Shown: piece by piece, positions 17,569-24,487 of the stretch
Layout: each line of letters opens with the position of its first letter
Numbering within the stretch: position 1 is the stretch's first letter
Assembly: GCF_036880985.1 (NCBI RefSeq)
Contig: NZ_JBAJNO010000009.1
Location: 558,001-622,000 of the forward strand
Direction of reading: 5' to 3'
DNA: 64,000 nt
From: Limibacter armeniacum
GTDB taxonomy: Bacteria; Bacteroidota; Bacteroidia; Cytophagales; Flammeovirgaceae
Notes under the pieces: generated by a model
Told to the model about the DNA's origin: nothing
Database searches by the model: none
Seen by the model: only the letters and a program-made list of their open reading frames with translations
Translations under genes and position numbers: made by a program

Positions 17569-18234
17569 ATGAAAGCTATCATCAAATCTACCTACATCAC
17601 TATACTGATTATCCTGTTTATGCGCTTGCCAGTTGGGAAAATCTCCATGATTATCATCCTAACAGGTGCACAAGTAATCAGCATTGCCTTATTCTACAGT
17701 TCTATTTTCAGCCAGAAGGCAGCAGAACAGTTTGGTCAACTGGTTGGTATAGCAGACGCTAATCTGGTAATAACTGGTGTAGTACTCGGAGCCTTGTTTG
17801 CCGTAATCCTTGAACTCGCTTCCCTCTTCTGGGCCATAATTGGACTAAAGTGGGAAAGCCTTGCAGCAGCCTTGGTTTCTGCGTTCCTATCTGTAGCAAC
17901 TTACCATAAGTTCTTCTTTATGGATATGGACTGGATGATGTTAGTGGGTATTGTGCTGTTTGGAATCTTCCCTCCCATATTTATAGTCATCACCTCTCAC
18001 AACTTGTCAGAATCGATTCACAAAGAACTGAATATCTGCAAAGGCGATACAGAGATTGAAAAGGTACTGAATATGCTCATAAGGAATATGCAACTATTCA
18101 ATGAAGCGAGCGAAACAGTAGCGCAATCAGTACTCAGCAGAGCAGAAGACAAGCGCAGTAAACAGGCAGGGCAATTCCAAGTAAGCGCCAACTCTACTGA
18201 TGATAGAATGGATAGACTATCTAGAATCTCTTAA
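17569..18234 (+). CDS. Membrane protein with cytoplasmic tail, unknown
   Basis: 221 residues. Hydrophobic segments at about residues 5-20, 24-45, 63-92, 93-110 and 121-143 predict four or five membrane helices. A ~75-residue soluble helical tail follows (IEKVLNMLIRNMQLFNEASETVAQSVLSRAEDKRSKQ). 12 bases before a second membrane/coiled-coil gene, so the two probably form a membrane complex. No known motif. Superinfection exclusion or another lysogen-surface function is possible but not shown. Confidence 0.55.
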   Translation: MKAIIKSTYITILIILFMRLPVGKISMIIILTGAQVISIALFYSSIFSQKAAEQFGQLVGIADANLVITGVVLGALFAVILELASLFWAIIGLKWESLAAALVSAFLSVATYHKFFFMDMDWMMLVGIVLFGIFPPIFIVITSHNLSESIHKELNICKGDTEIEKVLNMLIRNMQLFNEASETVAQSVLSRAEDKRSKQAGQFQVSANSTDDRMDRLSRIS

Positions 18235-18903
18235 CCATAATCCACCATGACAAAAGTACTGATCCAAATAGACGAACTATTGAAGCTAAAGCGCATTGGA
18301 GCATTCTCCCTACAACTTGCAGCGCTTCTGGTTGTATCATTCCTATCTGCTTGGCTTATCAACTGGGAGCTTAAAGAAATACTCCCTTATACAAGCGCTT
18401 TATTTTTTACCTCCCTCCTATTTCAAGGGGTTGTAATGGTAATGAAAAACCGTCAGGAAAGAGTCTCAGAACTAGAAAAAAAGGGGAATGAGCTTGATAG
18501 CGCTCTAAATTCAGCCATCGAAAAGGCTGAAGCGCTGGCTGAGCGCAAGCGCATTATAAGCGTACAACTTGACGCAAGAAATGAGGAGGTAGACATACTG
18601 AAAAAGCGCTTGGCTTCGCTTCAAACTGCCCTTGATGATGAGCGTCACGCACGTACAAAAATAGAGCAACTGAACAAGACGCTTGCCCAACGCTCATCTG
18701 ATTTGGAAACGTCCGTAGAAGCGCTTGAGAAGTCTCATGACACGCTGAATAGACGCTTGACTGAAGCAGGTACAGACAATGACCAGCTTGCAAAAGATAT
18801 CAAGGATTTGGAATACACCTTAAAGGTCGAAAGGCTAAACAGTGAGGAAATCAAAGAAAAATACACAATTGTACGTGAGAACTTAGACCGTGCTAAAAAG
18901 CGC
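18120..18903. repeat. Cluster of 13 AGCGC motifs inside coding DNA
   Basis: AGCGC begins at 18120, 18152, 18184, 18290, 18321, 18394, 18499, 18531, 18542, 18548, 18605, 18720 and 18899. The motif falls in all three codon phases (Ser-Ala, x-Ala, Lys/Glu-Arg contexts), so codon preference alone does not explain it. Confidence 0.65.
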
Positions 18904-18948
18904 ATGTCAGCGAAAAAGATTGAGAATAAGGACTTGGTTTTAGCATAA
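18247..18948 (+). CDS. Membrane-anchored coiled-coil protein, unknown
   Basis: 233 residues. Two hydrophobic segments (about 20-40 and 48-67) form a hairpin anchor. Residues 70-230 are one long coiled coil with repeated Glu/Lys/Leu heptads. Partner of the membrane gene just before it; ends at a strong terminator. The DNA has a marked excess of AGCGC pentamers, described separately. The architecture is like phage exclusion, spanin-like or scaffolding proteins; the function is unknown. Confidence 0.55.
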   Translation: MTKVLIQIDELLKLKRIGAFSLQLAALLVVSFLSAWLINWELKEILPYTSALFFTSLLFQGVVMVMKNRQERVSELEKKGNELDSALNSAIEKAEALAERKRIISVQLDARNEEVDILKKRLASLQTALDDERHARTKIEQLNKTLAQRSSDLETSVEALEKSHDTLNRRLTEAGTDNDQLAKDIKDLEYTLKVERLNSEEIKEKYTIVRENLDRAKKRMSAKKIENKDLVLA

Positions 18949-18955
18949 ATCACAA

Positions 18956-18987
18956 GGCAGGGAAATATACCGCCCTGCCCTTTTTTT
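18956..18987 (+). terminator. Intrinsic terminator before ssb
   Basis: Stem GGCAGGG / CCCTGCC followed by seven T, eight bases after the coiled-coil gene. Separates that unit from ssb. Confidence 0.85.
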
Positions 18988-19048
18988 ACCCATAAATGAT
19001 TATTATTTTACCAATGTTTATTTATATAACTTACATTTTACAATAATA

Positions 19049-19501
19049 ATGGCAAATGGAGTTAATAAAGTAATACTAATTGGACACCTCGGTAAAGATC
19101 CAGAAGTAAGGCACCTTGAAATTGGGTCATCTGTAGCCACCTTCCCTATCGCCACAACTGAATCCTATCTGGATAGAGAGGGTAACAAACAATCAATGAC
19201 CGAGTGGCACAATATAGTATTATGGCGTGGCCTAGCTAAAGTAGCTGAACAGTATCTGAAGAAAGGAAGCAAAATCTATGTGGAAGGAAGGCTAACCTCT
19301 CGCTCCTATGAGAAAGACGGTATCACTAGATACGTAACTGAAGTAGTTGGCCGTGAAATGCTCATGCTCGATACAAGAGGAGATGCACATCCACCAATGC
19401 CAGAAGCAGAACACGAGGCCATGAAAAAATCAACATCGGAAGCCCTGCCCACTGCACCAGCAGAAATTACAGGTGATGATCCGGACGATCTCCCATTTTA
19501 A
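19049..19501 (+). CDS. ssb: Single-stranded DNA-binding protein
   Basis: 150 residues. The N-terminal ~110 residues form an OB fold with the family hallmarks NKVILIGHLGKDPEVR near the start, WHNIVLWRGLAKVAEQYLKKGSKIYVEGRL in the middle and a final YVTEVVGREMLML strand. A flexible linker leads to the acidic tip DDPDDLPF, used to recruit replication and repair partners. Coats single-stranded DNA during phage replication. It follows an AT-rich leader of about 60 bases and starts the second early run. Confidence 0.95.
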   Translation: MANGVNKVILIGHLGKDPEVRHLEIGSSVATFPIATTESYLDREGNKQSMTEWHNIVLWRGLAKVAEQYLKKGSKIYVEGRLTSRSYEKDGITRYVTEVVGREMLMLDTRGDAHPPMPEAEHEAMKKSTSEALPTAPAEITGDDPDDLPF

Positions 19502-19522
19502 TAGACTAACAAACCAGAATTA

Positions 19523-19978
19523 ATGGAAAAAAGATACCCAAGACCTTACCGTAATTTCTTCTTACGGGAAGCAGAAACAGCAAGAAGACAACTGAGAGCA
19601 GAACTATTTTGTGATAGAAACATCTACCTGAAAGCAGATACAGAAACCGAACTCCACCAGCAAATTGACCAGTATTGGCAGCAGAACGGAGAAATGAAAC
19701 TGGAACTACGGCTTCTTTCAAGGCCTCACATATTTAGCCAGGAGCGGAACAAGTGGAAACAGGAAGGAAAGTTTACTGACTTCTGGACAATGGTAGATCA
19801 AATTGAATCCTGCCATACCAACATGCAAGGGTTTGACCGATGGAAAGAAGGAACTCCAAAACTATATAATGGCAAATGGTGGATATTCTGGAATGATGCA
19901 AATAAGCGGTATACACCAAGGAAAAATAAATTGCGCCCATATAAACCAATGGTAAAAATGGATGGTGAAAGGGGGTAA
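19523..19978 (+). CDS. Early phage protein, unknown
   Basis: 151 residues, 21 bases after ssb and probably co-transcribed. Rich in Arg, Lys and Trp (KWKQEGKFTDFWTMVDQIE; KLYNGKWWIFWNDANKRY). Soluble, no recognisable domain. Basic and aromatic content would suit nucleic-acid contact, but this is a guess from composition. Confidence 0.5.
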   Translation: MEKRYPRPYRNFFLREAETARRQLRAELFCDRNIYLKADTETELHQQIDQYWQQNGEMKLELRLLSRPHIFSQERNKWKQEGKFTDFWTMVDQIESCHTNMQGFDRWKEGTPKLYNGKWWIFWNDANKRYTPRKNKLRPYKPMVKMDGERG

Positions 19979-20026
19979 AGCGCAGCCCCCACTTTTTTAA
20001 CACGCAACAACTTAACAAACCAAAAA

Positions 20027-20305
20027 ATGAATAGAAACACCCAATTGAAATTAAAAGAAGCAGGAAGAAACTACAGTACAAGCCTAAGTAAAGCAGCAGG
20101 TAAAAAGACGGATATCTGTAAACGTTATATACTGGAAAGTAAACTAAAGAGGAAGCTTCAACCACTCTACATCCAACTGACAGAAACACAATTTAATCAG
20201 GTTCATAACCGAATCAATTCCTTGCCAATTGAATTGCTTAAAAGTGCACTTGATATGACTATTGAACAGGCTTATACCTTTATCACTGGACATAAAATCA
20301 ATTAA
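20027..20305 (+). CDS. Small basic early phage protein, unknown
   Basis: 92 residues, basic N-terminal half (LKLKEAGRNYSTSLSKAAGKKTDICKRYILESKLKRK) and a helical C-terminal half. Between it and the previous gene a GGGGG/CCCCC stem followed by T6 (about 19971-20002) could terminate. Last gene of this rightward run; it faces the HEPN pair across a bidirectional terminator. Confidence 0.45.
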   Translation: MNRNTQLKLKEAGRNYSTSLSKAAGKKTDICKRYILESKLKRKLQPLYIQLTETQFNQVHNRINSLPIELLKSALDMTIEQAYTFITGHKIN

Positions 20306-20309
20306 TAAT

Positions 20310-20338
20310 ATTACACCCTACCTAATGTAGGGTGTAAT
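20310..20338. terminator. Bidirectional terminator between early genes and HEPN pair
   Basis: Perfect 12-bp stem ATTACACCCTAC / GTAGGGTGTAAT with a 5-base loop between convergent genes. It insulates the leftward HEPN pair from the early run. Confidence 0.85.
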
Positions 20339-20342
20339 TCTT

Positions 20343-21140
20343 TCACTCTATCCTCCATTTAAAAGGCTCTGCATTACCTATTCTTGTAACTATAAGTTTA
20401 AGTCCCTTCTTTTTTAAATCTAATGTATAATTCCACGGAGATTCAACTTTAGGCCTTGGCTGAAATTGGTATATTGGAAATATACCGTTCAGTATATCTA
20501 ACTCCACTCTCTCCCCTTTTACATTTTCAATATCGATTGGGACTAATCCTACATCACATAAGGTACAATAAGATAAATCCTCTAATTGAAAAACTGGTAT
20601 AAGACCTTTACCATTATTAATTCTATATGAAAATAAATCAATAATAGTTTCATTTTTAGACATTTTCCTAACCTCATTAAATGGCTCTGTTCTTCCATTA
20701 GAGATTGTTTCCTCTATAATATCGTCTAAATTTAAGTTATATCTCTTCAGAACTTCTTCCCAATGACCTGATAACTCTTCATTTAATGCCTCAAACTCTT
20801 CAGTGTATTCATTTAATTCAACTATCAACTTAGGCTGTAAATCTGGCCTATAAAACTCCACAGCCCTTTCCCACCAAAATGAATGTGCTAAGAAATCTCT
20901 AGTTTCATGAAATTTATCAACTCTTTCTTTTAATCCTGAATCTAAATCTAAATCTTTTAACTCACGCTTTAATTGTCCTACAGTAAGTTTTGATTTCTCT
21001 TGTATTAAGTCATCTACTCTTGTTTTAGTTATCCCTACCTCTAAATAAGGGAAAATTAGATGATTCATTAATTCTTTTTCTACACATTGAGCCATATATA
21101 TTGCTCTTCCATAATATGCAAATATCTCTTTTTCAATCAT
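20343..21140 (-). CDS. HEPN-like protein, partner of ApeA-like gene
   Basis: 265 residues. Helical N-terminal domain (1-130) carrying an Rx4H motif, R81-DFLA-H86, in the helix TRDFLAHSFWWERA. This is the diagnostic signature of HEPN ribonucleases. The C-terminal ~110 residues are beta-rich (LDILNGIFPIYQFQPRP; LDLKKKGLKLIVTRIG) and may be a sensor or partner-binding part. Downstream gene of a two-gene leftward unit, sharing ATGA with the ApeA-like gene. DNA is AT-rich compared with its neighbours, suggesting acquisition as cargo. The RNase role follows from the family motif; activity is not shown. It could instead be a HEPN antitoxin-type partner. Confidence 0.6.
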   Translation of the reverse strand: MIEKEIFAYYGRAIYMAQCVEKELMNHLIFPYLEVGITKTRVDDLIQEKSKLTVGQLKRELKDLDLDSGLKERVDKFHETRDFLAHSFWWERAVEFYRPDLQPKLIVELNEYTEEFEALNEELSGHWEEVLKRYNLNLDDIIEETISNGRTEPFNEVRKMSKNETIIDLFSYRINNGKGLIPVFQLEDLSYCTLCDVGLVPIDIENVKGERVELDILNGIFPIYQFQPRPKVESPWNYTLDLKKKGLKLIVTRIGNAEPFKWRIE

Positions 21141-22459
21141 TTCACATTATATTCATTCCATTTAGCTAATGATTCTACATTATTTCTAGACTCTTCTATC
21201 AAAGAGTCCACAACATTTTTATTAATTCCCAATAACTTAAGAAGTTCCACCTTTAAAGTATACTCAAGTACTTTTCCTAAAATAACTAATTCGATTCTGC
21301 TTAGGTATTTATCAAATGCTCCATCATGAGCCATCGTATTTCTAGTTTTCAGTATTTTATCAATTAATTTCTTAGTTGTATATGGAAAAACTTCACCATG
21401 TATTACTTTAAACACCTGCTCAAAAGCCATTAACTTATCTCTCATATCTGGTCTAGTCCAGAAATTTGACTTTTGGCGAAACCAACTTCTTAACTCTTCA
21501 TTATCAATTAATTGAGATATCATCTCTCTTTTTTCAAGTCTTTCTGCTATATCCTCAGATGTATCATTCTTTATAAATTTATCATGATAACACTCAATAG
21601 CTACACACATATTCAAGAAAAACCCTTGAGGAGATAACTCAGTATTGTAACATTTTTCAAGAATCAAATCTATAACTGTTCGTACTTCATCATTAGATAC
21701 CCAGTTATAAAATACAGTCTTAAAATCTGACTCTATATCAATATATGATAATCGTATATTATGTGGAAGCTTATTCTCTTTGACATTACCTGACACGTTA
21801 ATCAGTTCCACATACGACCTTTGTTCTTCAATTAATACACACTTACTAAAATGTGGATCTTTATTAGTGACAAAGAGTATAAAGTTTTCAATTTTTAATT
21901 TTAGATCAAGAAAATCATCTAAATGAACAGCTTCATTTGTACGTATAGAAATAAAGCATTTTTTATTTGACACATATCTATGTGGGGATGATTTTGAATC
22001 CCTTCCTATAGTTATAGATATCGCAAACCCCTGATACTCTACATTTAATATATTTTTTTGCTTAGGAAACTCAACCGATACATTTGTATCGTCGAAAGGA
22101 AATAGGGTATCATAGTCATTAATCCAACTTACAAGTGTTTGAGATTCAAACTGCAGTAAATTAAATCTCAAATCAGACAAAGAATTATATATCCCTCCCT
22201 TAAGCATATATCCAACAATAATTCTTCTATATCCCCCTCCTACACCTGTTTCACCTCCACCTAAATAACAGTTAAAAAATGATACATTCCCAAAATTGTT
22301 AAAGGCCCCTTTTATTAAAGGTATTCTATCATCGATCAACACTTTAAGTGGAACCTCCAAATAAATAACATCATCTGTGATGTATAACCATACCCCATCG
22401 ACAACCTTATTATCCCCTAGTATCAGTTTTCCAAAAAATCGGCTTTCTTCTTTCAACAT
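21137..22459 (-). CDS. ApeA-like HEPN anti-phage protein
   Basis: 440 residues. The N-terminal ~200 residues are beta-rich (FFGKLILGDNKVVDGVWLYI near the start) and match the layout of the ApeA N-terminal domain. The C-terminal ~170 residues are helical with the HEPN motif R373-NTMA-H378 (LKTRNTMAHDG). ApeA proteins are known abortive-infection RNases. First gene of a leftward pair with its own spacer to 22565. AT-rich, leftward inside rightward early genes, bounded by terminators: a typical moron. Alternative: a DUF-type HEPN sensor without defence role. Confidence 0.7.
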   Translation of the reverse strand: MLKEESRFFGKLILGDNKVVDGVWLYITDDVIYLEVPLKVLIDDRIPLIKGAFNNFGNVSFFNCYLGGGETGVGGGYRRIIVGYMLKGGIYNSLSDLRFNLLQFESQTLVSWINDYDTLFPFDDTNVSVEFPKQKNILNVEYQGFAISITIGRDSKSSPHRYVSNKKCFISIRTNEAVHLDDFLDLKLKIENFILFVTNKDPHFSKCVLIEEQRSYVELINVSGNVKENKLPHNIRLSYIDIESDFKTVFYNWVSNDEVRTVIDLILEKCYNTELSPQGFFLNMCVAIECYHDKFIKNDTSEDIAERLEKREMISQLIDNEELRSWFRQKSNFWTRPDMRDKLMAFEQVFKVIHGEVFPYTTKKLIDKILKTRNTMAHDGAFDKYLSRIELVILGKVLEYTLKVELLKLLGINKNVVDSLIEESRNNVESLAKWNEYNVK

Positions 22460-22564
22460 ATTTAGGTCTTAATTAGAGTAAAAAATTGAATTACCTTTAT
22501 TGTACCTTCCTAAGAAAATTAAATTAATCTCTTCATGAAAATATTTACCTATTTTCGTTTAATG

Positions 22565-22606
22565 TGTTTGATATTATCAAACATTGTATTATCTTTATAC
22601 TATCAA
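22565..22606 (+). promoter_or_regulatory. Promoter with palindromic operator, copy 1
   Basis: The perfect palindrome TGTTTGATATTATCAAACA (22565-22583; 9-bp arms, 1-base centre) contains the TTTG of the -33 box. Nineteen bases later comes TATCTTTA, close to the Bacteroidota -7 consensus TAnnTTTG. A protein on the palindrome would block the promoter. It drives the gene at 22682. Confidence 0.75.
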
Positions 22607-22642
22607 CAATGAGGGAGACGCCCTCACATTTTGAACTTCAAA

Positions 22643-22681
22643 CTGGACGGCAACCAGATGAAAAAACTGCACTGAATCAAA
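22643..22681 (+). promoter_or_regulatory. Conserved leader segment, copy 1
   Basis: Starts with CTGGACGGCAACCAGA, in which CTGG pairs with CCAG, then AAAAAACTGCACT, ending at the start codon. A nearly identical segment precedes the RadC-like gene at 23150-23188. It may be an RNA element acting on translation start, since its stop-like end sits a few bases before the ATG. Confidence 0.55.
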
Positions 22682-23011
22682 ATGATTTTTGAAATCCTGA
22701 AAATCGCTTCTCAGAATCCACTAGGGTTCACTTTCAACATCGAAACCAAAGAGCTTGTAACAACAGGCGGTTGGGTGATAGCTTACCAAGAAACTCAAGA
22801 CAGTTTCGGTAAAGATGGGTTGGAAAGTTGCTTAGAGCACGCCAAGAAACATCAAAAGCTAATAGGAGGATGGCTGAATGAAGAGAATCAGCAATACTAC
22901 TTTGACAGTGTAATGCTGATCAAAGACCGAGAGGAGGCGATAAGGCAGGGCCTAAAGCATAAGCAAATAGGCATCTACCACTTAGAGACAGGAGAATATC
23001 TCCCCATCTAA
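22682..23011 (+). CDS. Small conserved-looking protein in operator regulon, unknown
   Basis: 109 residues. Compact mixed fold with GWVIAYQETQDSFG near residue 30 and a C-terminal YHLETGEYLPI. No catalytic motif, signal peptide or membrane segment. It has its own operator-controlled promoter and conserved leader, and ends in a terminator. Its place beside a RadC-like gene under the same operator suggests a shared induction condition. Confidence 0.55.
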   Translation: MIFEILKIASQNPLGFTFNIETKELVTTGGWVIAYQETQDSFGKDGLESCLEHAKKHQKLIGGWLNEENQQYYFDSVMLIKDREEAIRQGLKHKQIGIYHLETGEYLPI

Positions 23012-23032
23012 TCAGGCCAACAAAACGGAAAG

Positions 23033-23064
23033 AAATCCTCCCCTAAAAAAGGAGGATTTTTTTT
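23033..23064 (+). terminator. Intrinsic terminator
   Basis: Stem AAATCCTCC / GGAGGATTT followed by a run of T to 23064, between the 109-residue gene and the next operator promoter. Confidence 0.85.
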
Positions 23065-23082
23065 ATCAATCCTCTTTTAATT

Positions 23083-23125
23083 GTTTGATATTATCAAACT
23101 TAATATTATATTGTACCTGTAATCA
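23083..23125 (+). promoter_or_regulatory. Promoter with palindromic operator, copy 2
   Basis: GTTTGATATTATCAAAC at 23083-23099 is the same 17-bp palindrome as at 22566 and 24191. TATATTGT follows the TTTG by 19 bases as a -7 box. It drives the RadC-like gene. Confidence 0.7.
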
Positions 23126-23149
23126 ATAATGATTTACAACTCACAAAAT

Positions 23150-23188
23150 CTGGACGGCAACCAGACTAAAAAACGGCACTAAAACAGA
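23150..23188 (+). promoter_or_regulatory. Conserved leader segment, copy 2
   Basis: Same CTGGACGGCAACCAGA element as at 22643, then AAAAAACGGCACT and the start codon. A 17-codon reading frame (23129-23182) covers it and stops six bases before the RadC-like ATG, so translational coupling through a leader peptide is one possible reading. Confidence 0.55.
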
Positions 23189-23632
23189 ATGAAAATTGCA
23201 GAGATCAAAGTCTCTTTCAAAGAGCAAATCCAAGTCAAAGACACTCCTATTATTTCCTCTTCAAAGGATGCTTTCAATTGCTTCTGGCAATCATGGAACC
23301 ATGATGAAATTGAAATGAGAGAATCATTTTATCTCATGCTCCTCAACAGAGCCAACCATGTAAAAGGCATCATGGAAGTTTTTAAGGGTGGTGTGTCTTC
23401 AACTCCTATAGATGCCAAACTGATTTTTTCAATTGCTCTGAAAACGCTTAGTAGCGGAATCATTGTGGCACACAATCACCCGTCTTGCTCACTTACCCCT
23501 AGCCAACCAGACATTCAAATTACCCGAAAGCTAAGGGAAGGCGGTAAGCTGCTTGATATCTCTGTTCTTGATCACCTGATCATTACACCAGAACAAAAAT
23601 TCTATTCTTTTGCTGACGAAGGCATGATGTAA
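23189..23632 (+). CDS. RadC-like JAB-domain protein
   Basis: 147 residues, shorter than full RadC (about 220) because the N-terminal helix-hairpin-helix part is absent. The JAMM metal-binding motif is clear: AHNHPS with H95 and H97, and D108 in SQPD. The second Ser of the usual HNHPSG is followed by Cys instead of Gly. RadC-like proteins are frequent on mobile elements of Bacteroidota. Their role in DNA metabolism is unproven. Under operator copy 2, so induced together with the genes at 22682 and 24258 if the palindrome is functional. Confidence 0.85.
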   Translation: MKIAEIKVSFKEQIQVKDTPIISSSKDAFNCFWQSWNHDEIEMRESFYLMLLNRANHVKGIMEVFKGGVSSTPIDAKLIFSIALKTLSSGIIVAHNHPSCSLTPSQPDIQITRKLREGGKLLDISVLDHLIITPEQKFYSFADEGMM

Positions 23633-23669
23633 AACAAAGGGGCTTCGGCTCCTTAAACCTCTTACTATT

Positions 23670-24176
23670 ATGAAAGATCTAACCGAAAAACTGAATATTA
23701 CAGACTCACAAAAGAAGCAACTAAAAGACGCTTACAAGTTCAATAAAATGGGCGCTGGTTTGTCTATCCGCATCAAGGCTATACAAGGTGATCACCTTTC
23801 TGTTGGTTATTGCCAAACTGGAGAACAGCGACACACTGAACAGGAAATTGAATACAGGATTTCAGGCCTATTCCAAAAGATCATTCCTGAATACGCTATC
23901 AGCATTGAACAGGAAGAAGAAAAAGAGCACTTACCTACTCACCTTTTCTTCCCTGCCAGCAATGGTGAACACCTAATTGTAAGAGTGCATCCACCAACTT
24001 TCACGGCTGCTGTCTCAATCGAAGTGCCTGATAATGATTTATATGTTGATTTTGAGTACAAAGGCAGGGATTACTTTTTGGTAATCAAAGAACATGAAGA
24101 AGCCAAAGATTCAAAACTGAGATGGGCTTTAAAACGTGCTGCAAAATATGTAGTACATAGAATGGAAAATATGTAA
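23670..24176 (+). CDS. Unknown protein after RadC-like gene
   Basis: 168 residues, 37 bases after the RadC-like gene and probably in the same transcript. Soluble, mixed fold; a Glu-rich stretch at residues ~85-95 (SIEQEEEKEHLPTH) and a beta-rich C-terminal half. No recognised family. It ends 14 bases before the third operator. Confidence 0.5.
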   Translation: MKDLTEKLNITDSQKKQLKDAYKFNKMGAGLSIRIKAIQGDHLSVGYCQTGEQRHTEQEIEYRISGLFQKIIPEYAISIEQEEEKEHLPTHLFFPASNGEHLIVRVHPPTFTAAVSIEVPDNDLYVDFEYKGRDYFLVIKEHEEAKDSKLRWALKRAAKYVVHRMENM

Positions 24177-24189
24177 AATCAATGCTAAT

Positions 24190-24224
24190 TGTTTGATATT
24201 ATCAAACATAGTATTATCTTTGCT
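24190..24224 (+). promoter_or_regulatory. Promoter with palindromic operator, copy 3
   Basis: TGTTTGATATTATCAAACA at 24190-24208. The -7 box TATCTTTG, an exact TAnnTTTG match, follows the TTTG by 19 bases. Best of the three promoters. It lies directly upstream of the HTH gene at 24258, which fits autoregulation by that protein. Confidence 0.8.
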
Positions 24225-24257
24225 AATGTGGAGGTCTTTTATATAAAAAAATAAAAA

Positions 24258-24455
24258 ATGGAATTTGAGATCGTAACCCCAGAATGGCTCAAGACAAACA
24301 TCAAGAAACATAACCTTACGTTGGAACAGTTTGCTGAGAAGTTTGGCAACTCAAGAGGAGATATAAGTGCATACTGTTCAGGTAAAAAGGAACTAAGTAA
24401 GCTTAGAAAAGCTGCTTTCTACTATTTTTTTAAGTATATAGAAGCTATCAACTAA
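24258..24455 (+). CDS. Small HTH protein (antitoxin/regulator of HipA-like module)
   Basis: 65 residues. A Cro/CI-type HTH with LTLEQFAEKFGNSRGDISAYCSGKKELSK, in which the Ser-Arg-Gly-Asp-Ile segment is the recognition helix. The size and position before a HipA-like kinase match HipB-type regulators. It is the first gene behind operator copy 3 and is the natural candidate to bind the palindrome and thus all three promoters. No degradation tag or extra domain. Confidence 0.7.
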   Translation: MEFEIVTPEWLKTNIKKHNLTLEQFAEKFGNSRGDISAYCSGKKELSKLRKAAFYYFFKYIEAIN

Positions 24456-24487
24456 TAACATATTCAATCAATTTTTCACATAAATTA

